In this document: positions 43,134-53,200 of the stretch, in pieces
Position numbering within the stretch: position 1 is the stretch's first letter
Layout of the letters: every line of letters begins with the position of its first letter
DNA from: Kibdelosporangium banguiense
GTDB lineage: Bacteria > Actinomycetota > Actinomycetes > Mycobacteriales > Pseudonocardiaceae
Direction: 5' to 3'
Length of the DNA stretch: 64,000 bases
Assembly (NCBI RefSeq): GCF_017876405.1
Contig: NZ_JAGINW010000001.1
Location: 10,739,203 to 10,803,202, forward strand
Translations under genes and position numbers: made by a program
Notes under the pieces: generated by a model
What the model was told of the DNA's origin: nothing
The model's database searches: none
The model's input: only the letters and a program-made list of their open reading frames with translations

Positions 43134-46100
43134 CAGGACTCCTTGGCGTGGGACTGAATACGCGGGGACGGCTCAGGTGGCGTGACGAACCTGGAGCGGT
43201 CGACGCGGGCGACCGGGGTGTTCCGAGCGGCCGTCACTGGCTGGTGTTGGAGGCCCGCCATCAGCTCGGCCTGCGTGGTGACGGTCCGGCGGCGGGACAG
43301 CGCAGCCAGGTCCACAGCGACGTCGAACTCGACTGACAGCAGATGTGCGAGCGTCGTCAGCAGTAGCGAGTGGCCTCCGACATCGCTGAAGTCATCCGTC
43401 ACACCGAGCTCGGTCGTGCCCAGTGCGGCCCGCCAGCAGGCGGCCACGCGCCGTTCAGCGTCTGTCCGAGGAGCGACTCGCTCGCCCGATGTCACAGCCA
43501 CGACAGGCAATTGCCGAACCGCTGCGCGGTCGAGCTTGCCGTGTGCGTTCCTGGGCAGTGCCTCAGAGACAGTGAATGCGCTCGGCACCATGTACGCGGG
43601 TAGCCGTCGCAGGAGGCGTTGCCGCAGACCGCGAACCCAGTCGGCCGCTGGATCGGGAACCGTGCCGGCGGCAACGAGGTGAGCGACGAGCTTGCGATCG
43701 TTGCCCGCGCCTTCGGCGAGCACCGCGACTTCCCGCAACTGGACTGTGGCGCGCAGGGCGGACTCGACTTCCCCCAGTTCGATCCGGAAGCCGCGCAGCT
43801 TGACTTGATCGTCGACCCGCCCGAGGAAGTCCAGCACGCCGTCCGGCCGCCAGCGCACGAGATCGCCGGTCCGGTAGAGGCGTTCCCCTGGACGGCTGCG
43901 GTCCGGCAGGAATCGGGCCGCGGTACCCGACCGCCATTCGGTGTATCCGAGCCCGACCCCCACCCCACCGATCAGGAGCTCGCCGGCGCCACCGGGCGGA
44001 ACCGGGCGCATGTTCCCGTCCACGACTGCGAGGCTGGTGCCGCCCACTGGCCGGCCGATCGGGATGGGGTCGACCACATCCGCGGCAAGGGCGACGTAGG
44101 TCGAGTAGGTCGTGGTCTCGCTCGGACCGTACAGGTTGAACAAGCGCACGCCCGGCACTCGCTCGTGAACACCATGAACCAGAGACGCGGTCAGTGGTTC
44201 ACCGGCGAGGTTGACCACTCGCAGACTCGTCGGCAACGCATCCCGCCCAACCAGTGTGGTGACCGCCGACGGCACGGTGTTGAGCAGCGTGCCGCCCTGC
44301 GTGACAGGACCTGGATCCAGCAGGTCCAGCACGCTGTCGAGCAGGCGGACCTTGGTTCCCGCCACGAGCGGGGCGAACAACTCGAAGATCGACAGGTCGA
44401 ACGTGGCCGGGGTGACGGCGTACGTTTCCGCCAGGTCGTCCTGCGTGAACGCCGTGACTGCCCACCTCAGGAAGTTCGCGGCCGCCCGGTGCGGGATGAC
44501 CACGCCTTTCGGGCGGCCGGTCGAGCCGGAGGTGAACAGCATGTACGCGGCGTTCTCACCATGGAGTTCCACCGCGGGGGCGGGCCTCGCGGACTGCCGT
44601 AGCATCTCGTCGAGGATCAGTGCCCGGACAGGCGAACCGCGCAGATGGTCGTCCAGTTGCTTGTCCGCCACCACGAACTTGGCTTTGGCGTCGGTGACGA
44701 CCGCTTCCAGGCGCTGAGCCGGTGAGGTGGCGTCGAGCGGCACATAGGTGGCTCCGGCTCTGAGAATGCCGAGCAGGGCGGGCAGGAGTGAACGCCGCCG
44801 AGGCAGGAGGACAGCCACAGCGTCACCGACTTCGACACCACGCTCATGCAATGCCGCAGCGACGGCTGCGGACTGGTCCGTCAGTTCCCCATAGGTCAGG
44901 ACACCGTCACGCGCGACGACTGCTGTCTCGTCGCGGTGCGTTGCCGCCGAGCCCAGGACAAGTTCGTGCATCAAGATCTCGTCGCCGGGCGGCGGTTCCG
45001 CAATCGCCCACTGCGCAAGCTGTTCGGCGTCCGCCTTGCTCACGGCGGTTACGTCATCAATGGGTGTCTTCGCACCGCGATCGATGGTGTCGACTACCGC
45101 GAGAAACGCCTCGCACACACGCGCGGCCAGCCACGGCTGGTATCGGGCGGGGTCGACCTCGACTCTGCCGACAAAACTGCCTTCATGTTCGGTCAGCAAG
45201 GTCGCCAGGCCGAACGGGCCGATGCTGGGCGGCGGCACGGCGACGTCGAACTCGAGACCGTGGACCTCCAGCGTTCCCACGCCGAGCAGGCCGGCCGCGG
45301 TTCCCTTCGGCGCGCCAGGAGTGTCCTGCTGCAGCAGCAATGCCACGTCCGGCACGGGAATCTCCGGCCCTCCGTCGGCCATCGACATCGCGACCAGCTC
45401 GGGATAGCTCAGCTTCTGATGCGCCATCGCACCGCGCAGAACGCGCGACGTGTGTTCGATCAGGTCGCCGACGGTGGCGGCTGAAGTATTCACCGGCAGC
45501 GCCACTGTGGACACGCGATAGTCGACCGCACGGATCGAGTCGCTGGACCTGCCATGCAGCGGGACAGCGACCGGCACCCGGACCGCGCCGCTGAGTCTGG
45601 CCAGCACCAGTGCTTTCACCGCGAGCAGGACCGCGAAACGAGTCACACCGCATTCCCGGGAAAGTGCCGTCAGGACACTGGTCCGCTCACGGCCGAGTGC
45701 CAACCGAGCGTGTACTGAAGTCCGGGCGTGGCTGGAGCGTTCGGCCGGTGTGTCGTCAAGGTGCGGCGCCGCCGGGAGTTGGAGCGCATCCACACCATGA
45801 CTGAGCAGGTCCTTCCAGAAGGCCCAGGCACGATCAAGCCGACGGGGACCTGCTTCTTGCACCTCGCCCGGCGCGACTGGAGAGAGCGGAACATCGGCGA
45901 GGTGCGCGCCGAGCTCATCGACGAGCACGCCGACCGACCAGAGGTCGACCACCGCGTGATGCACAACGACCACAAGGATTCGCGGGAATCCTTCAGCGTG
46001 CACGATCTCCGCACGGAACAGCGGCCCTTCGGTGACACTCAGCACCACGCGGCAGCGTCGGGTCAGTTCCTGGGTGAGCGCGCTCGCCGTCATGTCCGGC

Positions 46101-46372
46101 GGCAGAAAGACAACTGAGCAGTATCGTTGCGGGTCAAAGGAGGATTCCGCCGGATCGACCACCTTCCGCCAGCCCGCATTGTCCCGTACCAGCCGAGTCC
46201 GGAGCGCGTCATGCCGTCGAACCAGTCCGGCCACCGCCGAAGTCAGCTTCTCAGTGTCCACTGTGTCCGCGATGCGAAGCGCAATCCCCAGCGTGGCCCC
46301 TGGAACGGCGGGGTCGACCTCGTGCAGCAGGGCCATCGCCTGTTGCCGCGGATTCGCCGTGGGACTGGGCAT
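43133..46372 (-). CDS. sfmA: NRPS, C-A-T module for alanine (SfmA/SacA-like)
   Basis: A 1079-residue module. The leading condensation domain has HHAVVDLWS (HHxxxD kept, G replaced by L), consistent with a starter C domain that accepts an acyl donor. The A domain has MLFTSGSTGRPKGVVI, FDLSIFELFAPL and NLYGPSETTTYS; the derived code is DLFNNALTYK, which I recall for alanine. The carrier domain has DVGGHSLLLTTLAHL. The ATG at 46372 has AGGAGG upstream; the longer frame to 46585 is non-coding. It lacks the acyl-ligase and carrier domains that I recall at the front of SfmA. Confidence 0.9.
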   Translation of the reverse strand: MPSPTANPRQQAMALLHEVDPAVPGATLGIALRIADTVDTEKLTSAVAGLVRRHDALRTRLVRDNAGWRKVVDPAESSFDPQRYCSVVFLPPDMTASALTQELTRRCRVVLSVTEGPLFRAEIVHAEGFPRILVVVVHHAVVDLWSVGVLVDELGAHLADVPLSPVAPGEVQEAGPRRLDRAWAFWKDLLSHGVDALQLPAAPHLDDTPAERSSHARTSVHARLALGRERTSVLTALSRECGVTRFAVLLAVKALVLARLSGAVRVPVAVPLHGRSSDSIRAVDYRVSTVALPVNTSAATVGDLIEHTSRVLRGAMAHQKLSYPELVAMSMADGGPEIPVPDVALLLQQDTPGAPKGTAAGLLGVGTLEVHGLEFDVAVPPPSIGPFGLATLLTEHEGSFVGRVEVDPARYQPWLAARVCEAFLAVVDTIDRGAKTPIDDVTAVSKADAEQLAQWAIAEPPPGDEILMHELVLGSAATHRDETAVVARDGVLTYGELTDQSAAVAAALHERGVEVGDAVAVLLPRRRSLLPALLGILRAGATYVPLDATSPAQRLEAVVTDAKAKFVVADKQLDDHLRGSPVRALILDEMLRQSARPAPAVELHGENAAYMLFTSGSTGRPKGVVIPHRAAANFLRWAVTAFTQDDLAETYAVTPATFDLSIFELFAPLVAGTKVRLLDSVLDLLDPGPVTQGGTLLNTVPSAVTTLVGRDALPTSLRVVNLAGEPLTASLVHGVHERVPGVRLFNLYGPSETTTYSTYVALAADVVDPIPIGRPVGGTSLAVVDGNMRPVPPGGAGELLIGGVGVGLGYTEWRSGTAARFLPDRSRPGERLYRTGDLVRWRPDGVLDFLGRVDDQVKLRGFRIELGEVESALRATVQLREVAVLAEGAGNDRKLVAHLVAAGTVPDPAADWVRGLRQRLLRRLPAYMVPSAFTVSEALPRNAHGKLDRAAVRQLPVVAVTSGERVAPRTDAERRVAACWRAALGTTELGVTDDFSDVGGHSLLLTTLAHLLSVEFDVAVDLAALSRRRTVTTQAELMAGLQHQPVTAARNTPVARVDRSRFVTPPEPSPRIQSHAKES

Positions 46373-46635
46373 CGCCGGAGCCTCCTGTGCCGAGTGGATC
46401 TCGCCGGACGAGGGCAACGGTGCCAGCGGCGCGTGCGGCCGCTCGGCAGTCCTGTCGAACACATGAGGGGTTCTTGACGGATTCGTGTGAGAAAGTCCGC
46501 GCACACCGCTTCTTCTAACCGCATTCTGTCCGGACTGCCCGGCACGGCGGCGGCCATCCGGTAGCAAGGGTCTGGCCGTTGCCACACCGGGATGCTGCCT
46601 GGCCAGGGCACTTCCGCAAGCCCAGAAGGGCAGTC
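46373..46635. promoter_or_regulatory. Divergent promoter region of the NRPS and SAM operons
   Basis: A 263-bp gap between the alanine NRPS (minus) and the P450-metK operon (plus). It must hold both start regions. It contains no TCATACG motif and no inverted repeat that I could recognise, so its regulator, possibly one of the two winged-helix proteins, cannot be assigned from sequence. Confidence 0.4.
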
Positions 46636-48054
46636 ATGCCAGCTCCCCGATCCCTGGAAGCCCACCGCGACCCGATGCCCGGAGACAATGATCCCCTGGG
46701 CATCCGGTCGCTGCTGACCGGGCTGAACCTGCTTCGATCCCCGTTGGCGTTCCTACGGGAGGTCCGCGAGCAGCACGGTGTCCTGAGCGCGGTGCCCGCG
46801 CGACGGCCCCGCACTGTGTTCGCTCTCGGACCTGAGCAGGCACGCCAAGTCCTTACCAGGCAGGAGTTCCACTCCGACTCGTTCCGGCATCTGCGGCTGC
46901 CGCCCGGCTCGCCGATGATGCTGCTGACCAGCGGGCTGTTGCGACTCAACGGTGCGGTTCACCGCCGTCACCGGCAGGCAATGCAAACGTCCTTCTCGCC
47001 GCGACATGTTCGCGTGTACACCGGAACCATCGTCACCATGGCCGACGAGATGATCAGAGACTGGCAGCCCGGCGAGGCCATCGATCTGCACAAGGAGTTC
47101 GCGACTCTGGTCACCCGGGTCTCACTGTCCACAATGGCAGGACTGGACGATCGCGCCAAAGCCGGCAGGCTGCACGACGCCATGGCTGCCCTGGCCAAGG
47201 CAGCCAGCCATCCGCTGACCTCGCTGGTGCAGAAACCTCTTCCCGGCACGCCTTTCCGCAGAATGTCCAAGCTGGCCGACGAGGTCGAGCAGACTCTGCG
47301 CGATCTAGTGAAGGCACGCCAGGACCAACTGGCCGCCCCGGACTTGCTCGGCATGCTTTCGAGCCGGGATGAGAACGCCGCCGATTCCCTGTCCGAGTCG
47401 GAGATCATCGGTGAGGCGTACACCGCGTTGTGCCATGACAGTGTCGCGTCCGCGCTGTTCTGGACACTTGTTCTGCTCGACCAGCACCGGGAGTGGCGTG
47501 CGCGACTGGTCAAGGAGATCGCTCGAACGGCAGGCACCGTCGCACCTGCCCCGGAATTGTTCGACGACATGCCAGTGCTGGACTTCGTGGTCAAGGAAAG
47601 CCTGCGGCTGATACCACCGGCCAGCTTCGCGATCCGTTACGCCACCGAAGGTGCCAGCATCGACGGTCACCGGATACCGGCCGGTGCGATGGTCGTGGTC
47701 AGCGCGTTCGTGACGCATCGGGAGAAGGACTCGTTCCCCGATCCACTGCGGTTCGACCCCGGCCGCTGGCAGAACAACCGGCCCGCACAGCACATCTATT
47801 TCCCATTCGGCCTGGGCACCCACAGCTGTATCGGCCGCAGTCTGGCGCTGCTGGAGATCAAGGTCGTGCTGACCAGGATTCTCCAGCAGGCCCCGCTGGC
47901 CCTTGCCGGCGACACGGTGATCGACCCAGTGGTCCGGATCTCCACCGTGCCGGCCGAACCGGTCCAGGCGTTGGTGCTTTCCCCTGGCGCGGCGGTACCA
48001 CCCAGGCACACCGTCACCGGGTCACTGACCGATGTCATCGATCTGCCCGCCTAG
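46636..48054 (+). CDS. Cytochrome P450, divergent from the NRPS operon
   Basis: A 472-residue P450 longer than the other three in the window. The haem loop is FPFGLGTHSCIGRSLALLE, ExxR is KESLRLIPP, and FDPGRWQNN is the PERF-like region. The I-helix reads ALCHDSVASALFW, with Asp-Ser in place of the common Glu/Asp-Thr and Cys in place of the usual Gly. It resembles class II-like bacterial P450s. The ATG at 46636 has AGAAGGG upstream. It heads the plus-strand operon with metK 11 bp behind and probably performs an oxidation in tailoring. Confidence 0.85.
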   Translation: MPAPRSLEAHRDPMPGDNDPLGIRSLLTGLNLLRSPLAFLREVREQHGVLSAVPARRPRTVFALGPEQARQVLTRQEFHSDSFRHLRLPPGSPMMLLTSGLLRLNGAVHRRHRQAMQTSFSPRHVRVYTGTIVTMADEMIRDWQPGEAIDLHKEFATLVTRVSLSTMAGLDDRAKAGRLHDAMAALAKAASHPLTSLVQKPLPGTPFRRMSKLADEVEQTLRDLVKARQDQLAAPDLLGMLSSRDENAADSLSESEIIGEAYTALCHDSVASALFWTLVLLDQHREWRARLVKEIARTAGTVAPAPELFDDMPVLDFVVKESLRLIPPASFAIRYATEGASIDGHRIPAGAMVVVSAFVTHREKDSFPDPLRFDPGRWQNNRPAQHIYFPFGLGTHSCIGRSLALLEIKVVLTRILQQAPLALAGDTVIDPVVRISTVPAEPVQALVLSPGAAVPPRHTVTGSLTDVIDLPA

Positions 48055-48065
48055 AGAGGACTGTC

Positions 48066-49259
48066 ATGACGAGCCGACTCTTCACATCCGAATCGGTGAC
48101 GGAGGGCCACCCGGACAAGATCTGCGACGCGATCAGTGACACCGTCCTGGACGCGTTGCTCTCCCAGGATCCCCGGTCGCGCGTGGCTGTCGAGACGTTG
48201 GTGACGACCGGCCAGGTGCATGTCGCCGGCGAGGTCACCACCAACGCGTACGTGGACATTCCCGGCCTGGTCCGCAGCAAGATCGTCGAGATCGGGTACG
48301 ACTCGTCCGCCAAAGGGTTCGACGGCCTGTCCTGCGGTGTGAACGTCGCCATCGGCGCACAGTCACCGGACATCGCCCAAGGTGTGGACACCGCCTACGA
48401 GACCCGTGTGGAGGACGCCGAGGACACCATCGCCCGCCAGGGCGCGGGCGACCAGGGTCTGATGTTCGGTTACGCCTGCACCGACACGCTTGAGTTGATG
48501 CCATTGCCGATCGCGTTGGCACATCGGCTCTCCCGGCGGCTGACGGCTGTCCGCAAGCAGGGCCACGTCCCGTACCTGCGCCCCGACGGCAAGACACAGG
48601 TGACCATCGAATACGCCGATGACCAGCCCGTCCGGCTCGACACCGTCGTCGTGTCCACTCAGCACGCGGATGGGATCGACTTGGACCAGCTGCTCGGCGT
48701 CGACATCCGGGAGCTGGTCGTCGAGCCGGAGATCTCCGGGCTGGACCTCGACACGTCCAGTGTGCGGCTGCTGGTGAACCCGACCGGTCGTTTCGTGGTC
48801 GGTGGCCCGATGGGCGACGCCGGCCTGACCGGGCGCAAGATCATCGTCGATACGTACGGCGGCATGGCCCGGCACGGCGGTGGCGCGTTCTCCGGGAAGG
48901 ATCCATCCAAAGTAGACCGCTCGGCCGCCTACGCGATGCGTTGGGTCGCCAAGAACGCGGTGGCCGCAGGCCTGGCACAGCGGATCGAGGTCCAGGTGGC
49001 GTACGCGATCGGCAAAGCCAACCCGGTCGGCCTGTTCGTGGAGACCTTCGGCACCGAGACCGTGGACCCAGTCCGGATCCGGCAGGCCGTCAACGATGTG
49101 TTCGACCTGCGACCGGCGGCGATCATCCGCGACCTGGACCTGCTGCGTCCGCTCTACGCCGCGACCGCCGCGTACGGCCACTTCGGCCGCACTGACATCG
49201 ATCTCCCCTGGGAACGCACAGATCGAGCCGACGCGCTCAAGCAGGCAGCGACCGAGTGA
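48066..49259 (+). CDS. metK: S-adenosylmethionine synthetase
   Basis: A 397-residue MetK that makes SAM from methionine and ATP. All three conserved blocks are visible: LFTSESVTEGHPDKICDAIS at the N-terminus, GAGDQGLMFGYACTDT at ~120, and GGGAFSGKDPSKVDRSAAYA at ~275. It is probably a dedicated second copy next to the methyltransferase-rich cluster. The AGGA site lies between the P450 stop and the ATG (11-bp gap). Confidence 0.97.
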   Translation: MTSRLFTSESVTEGHPDKICDAISDTVLDALLSQDPRSRVAVETLVTTGQVHVAGEVTTNAYVDIPGLVRSKIVEIGYDSSAKGFDGLSCGVNVAIGAQSPDIAQGVDTAYETRVEDAEDTIARQGAGDQGLMFGYACTDTLELMPLPIALAHRLSRRLTAVRKQGHVPYLRPDGKTQVTIEYADDQPVRLDTVVVSTQHADGIDLDQLLGVDIRELVVEPEISGLDLDTSSVRLLVNPTGRFVVGGPMGDAGLTGRKIIVDTYGGMARHGGGAFSGKDPSKVDRSAAYAMRWVAKNAVAAGLAQRIEVQVAYAIGKANPVGLFVETFGTETVDPVRIRQAVNDVFDLRPAAIIRDLDLLRPLYAATAAYGHFGRTDIDLPWERTDRADALKQAATE

Positions 49260-49289
49260 ACCACCCCAGCACCCGATTGGACCCCACGC

Positions 49290-50261
49290 ATGCGCCTTCT
49301 CATCACCGGCTCGATCGCCACGGACCACCTGATGACCTACCCGGGCCGGTTCGGCGACCAGTTCATCGCCGGCAAGCTCGACCGGATCTCGCTGTCGTTC
49401 CTCGTCGACGAACTGGTGGTGCGGCGCGGCGGGGTCGCCGCGAACATCGCATTCGGCCTGGCCGCCCTCGGGTTCAATCCGGTGCTCGTCGGCGCGGCCG
49501 GCACGGACTTCGACGACTACCGGTCGTGGCTCGATCGGCACGGCGTACAGACCCATGGTGTACACGTGGCGCCTGAACTGCACACCGCCCGCTTCCTCTG
49601 CACCACCGACGAGGCCCAGAACCAGATCGCGTCGTTCTACGCCGGGGCGATGAGGCAGGCGCACACCATCGAACTCGCACCGGTGGTGTCCAGGGCCGGT
49701 GGCGTCGATCTGGTGCACATCGCTCCGAACGATCCACGCGCGATGATCCGGCACACCCAGGAATGCCGCGAGCGCGGCTACCGGTTCGCCGCCGACCCGT
49801 CCCAGCAGCTCGCCCGCATGGACGGCGAGGAGATCCGGGCTCTCACCCAGGGCGCGCACGTGCTGTTCACCAACGAGTACGAACACGAGCTGTTGCTGTC
49901 CAAGTCGAAGTGGACCAAGACCCAGGTATTGGACCAGGTCGGCCTGTGGGTCACCACGTTGGCCGAACATGGTGTCCTGCTCGAGTCCGCGGATCGTCCG
50001 GCGATCCGGATCCCAGCCGCTCCCGCTGTGTCCATAGTAGATCCCACAGGTGTCGGCGACGCCTTCCGCGCGGGTTTCCTCGGCGGTATGGCGTGGGGCC
50101 TCGACGAAGTCTTCTCAGCCAAGGTCGGCTGCACGCTCGCGACTCTGGTCCTGGAAAGCACCGGAGCACAGGAGTACGTGTACTCAGCCGAGGACTTCTC
50201 CCGGCGCCTGAGCGACGCATACGGTCCGGAGCTTGTCACTGCCGTCTCGGATGCGTCATGA
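49290..50261 (+). CDS. adoK: Adenosine kinase (PfkB family)
   Basis: A 323-residue ribokinase-type sugar kinase. It has the nucleoside-binding RRGGVAANIAFGLAALG and the C-terminal PfkB signature DPTGVGDAFRAGFLGGMAWG with the catalytic Asp. The sequence is like actinobacterial adenosine kinases. In this operon it would remove the adenosine produced by SahH as AMP and so pull the hydrolase reaction forward. Its stop overlaps the metH start (ATGA at 50258). Confidence 0.9.
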   Translation: MRLLITGSIATDHLMTYPGRFGDQFIAGKLDRISLSFLVDELVVRRGGVAANIAFGLAALGFNPVLVGAAGTDFDDYRSWLDRHGVQTHGVHVAPELHTARFLCTTDEAQNQIASFYAGAMRQAHTIELAPVVSRAGGVDLVHIAPNDPRAMIRHTQECRERGYRFAADPSQQLARMDGEEIRALTQGAHVLFTNEYEHELLLSKSKWTKTQVLDQVGLWVTTLAEHGVLLESADRPAIRIPAAPAVSIVDPTGVGDAFRAGFLGGMAWGLDEVFSAKVGCTLATLVLESTGAQEYVYSAEDFSRRLSDAYGPELVTAVSDAS

Positions 50262-53200
50262 GCAGCCTGTTGAACGCTTTGCAGGAGCGTGTTGTCGTCG
50301 CGGACGGTGCGATGGGTACCGCGTTGCAGGCGCATGACCTGTCGTTGGACGATTTCGCTGGTCTTGAGGGCTGTAACGAGATCTTGAACGTGACCCGGCC
50401 GGATGTGGTGCGCGGGGTGCACCGGGGTTATTTCGAGGCCGGTGCGGACGCGGTGGAGACCAATACGTTCGGCGCGAACCTGGCCAATCTGGCCGAGTAC
50501 GACATCCCGGACCGGATTCGGGAGTTGTCGCTGGCAGGCGCCCGGCTCGCGCGGGACGTGGCCGACGAGTTCAGTACCCCGGAGCGGCCGCGGTTCGTGT
50601 TGGGGTCGGTGGGGCCGGGTACCAAGCTGCCGACTCTGGGGCACGCGAAGTTCACCGATTTGCGTGACGCCTACACCGACTCGGTGCGGGGTCTGCTCGA
50701 AGGTGGTATCGACGCGGTGGTCGTGGAGACCTCGCAGGACCTGTTGCAGACCAAGGCCGCGATCATCGGCGCCCGGCACGCGATGCACCGTGAGGGCCGT
50801 GCGGTCCCGGTGATCGCGCAGGTGACCGTGGAGACGACCGGCACGATGCTGCTCGGCTCGGAGATCGGTGCCGCGCTGGCGGCGTTGGAACCGCTGGGGA
50901 TTGATCTGATCGGGTTGAACTGCGCGACCGGTCCGGCCGAGATGAGCGAGCACCTGCGGCACCTGGCCAAGCACGCCCGGATCGGGTTGTCGGTGATGCC
51001 GAACGCCGGCCTGCCGCAGCTCGGGCCGGACGGCGCGGTCTACCCGCTGGGGCCCGAGGAGCTGGCCGGGGCGTTGGCGACGTTCGTGACGGAGTTCGGC
51101 GCGCGCCTGGTCGGCGGCTGCTGCGGCACCACCAGCGCGCACATCAGGGCAGTCTCCGACGCGGTCCGGAATCTCACTCCCCGAGACCGGCGGCCGCGGC
51201 CGGAGCCGGGCGTGTCGTCGCTCTACCAGGCCGTGCCGTTCCGGCAGGACACCTCGGTGTTGATGATCGGCGAGCGGACCAACGCCAACGGCTCCAAGGT
51301 GTTTCGTGAGGCGATGCTGGCTGGCCGGTTCGAGGACTGTGTGGAGATCGCGCGTGACCAGACCCGCGATGGTGCTCACCTGCTGGATCTCTGTGTGGAC
51401 TACGTCGGCCGCGACGGCGTGGCCGACATGACCGAGATCGCCGGCCGGCTGGCGACCGCGTCCACGCTGCCGATCATGCTCGACTCGACCGAGGTGAACG
51501 TCCTGGAAGCCGGGCTGCGGCAGCTCGGCGGCCGGTGCGCGATCAACTCGGTGAACTTCGAGGACGGCGACGGGCCCGAGTCCCGGTATCACCGCACGAT
51601 GGAGCTGGTCACCGAGTACGGCGCCGCGGTGGTCGCGTTGTGCATCGACGAGACCGGCCAGGCCCGTACCGCGGACACCAAACTCGCGGTGGCCACGCGC
51701 CTGATCGAGGACCTCACCCGCCGGTGGGGGATGCGGGCCTGCGACATCATCATCGACACGTTGACCTTCACCATCGCCACCGGTCAGGAGGAGTCACGGC
51801 GGGACGCCGCGGAGACGATCGAGTCGATCCGGCAGCTCAAGCAGCGTTATCCCGACGTGCAGACGACGCTCGGCCTTTCGAATGTCTCCTTCGGGCTCAA
51901 CCCGGCCGCCCGCCAGGTACTCAACTCGGTCTTCCTGCACGAATGCGTCCAAGCGGGCCTGGATACCGCGATCGTGCACGCGTCCAAGATCCTGCCGATG
52001 GCCCGGATCCCCGACGAGCAGCGCACGGTCGCGCTGGATCTGGTCTACGACAGGCGATCCGAGGGCTACGACCCGCTGACCCGGTTCATGGAGCTGTTCG
52101 AGGGCGTCACGGCCTCGTCGAACAAGGCGTCGCGTGCCGAGGAGTTGGCGGGGCTGCCGTTGTTCGAACGGCTGGAGCGTCGGATCGTCGACGGCGAGCG
52201 CAACGGCCTGGACGGCGATCTGGAGGAGGCGCTGACCCAGCGGCCGGCGTTGGAGATCATCAACAACACGCTGCTGTCCGGGATGAAGACGGTGGGGGAG
52301 TTGTTCGGGTCGGGGCAGATGCAGTTGCCGTTCGTGCTGCAGTCCGCGGAGGTGATGAAGGCCGCGGTGGCGTATCTGGAACCGCATATGGACAAGAGCG
52401 ACGACGCGGGCAAGGGCCGGATCGTGCTGGCCACGGTCAAGGGCGATGTGCACGACATCGGCAAGAACCTGGTGGACATCATCCTGTCCAACAACGGCTA
52501 CGAGGTGGTCAACATCGGCATCAAGCAGCCGATCACCACCATTCTGGACGCCGCGGCCGAGCACCGCGCCGACGTGATCGGCATGTCCGGGCTGCTGGTC
52601 AAGTCCACCGTGATCATGAAGGAGAACCTCGAGGAGATGAACTCCCGGGGTGTGGCCGCGCGCTGGCCGGTCCTGCTCGGCGGCGCCGCCCTGACCCGGG
52701 CCTATGTCGAGAACGACCTGACCGAGATGTACTTCGGTGATGTCCGCTACGCCCGGGATGCGTTCGAGGGCCTGCGGTTGATGGACGCGATCATGGCCGC
52801 CAAACGCGGCGAATCCCCGCTGGTGGACCCGGAAGCCGAAGCCGCAGCGGCTGAACGTAAGGCTCGCCGGGAACGAGCGTTGCGCATCGCGGAGGCACGC
52901 AAAGCCGACGAGGCGGCCGAACCGGTGGCCGAGCGGTCCACTGTGGCCACTGGTGTCCCGATCCCGGCGCCGCCGTTCTGGGGAAGCCGTGTGGTGCGGG
53001 GTATCCCGGTCGCCGACTACGCCGCGATGCTCGACGAACGCGCGACTTTCCTTGGCCAGTGGGGACTGCGCGGCACACGCACCGGGACGGGACCGTCCTA
53101 TGAGGAGCTTGTCGAATCCGAAGGACGACCGAGGCTGCGGGCCTGGATGGAACGCCTTGCCACACAAGGAGTCCTCGCCCACGCTGCAGTCGTCTATGGG

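Noticed and set aside
46373..46585. N-terminal extension of the alanine NRPS up to an in-frame ATG at 46585.
   Set aside because: The extra residues have no condensation-domain similarity, while AGGAGG lies correctly before the ATG at 46372.
48000..48070. SAM riboswitch upstream of metK.
   Set aside because: The P450 stop and the metK start are only 11 bp apart, leaving no room for a structured leader.
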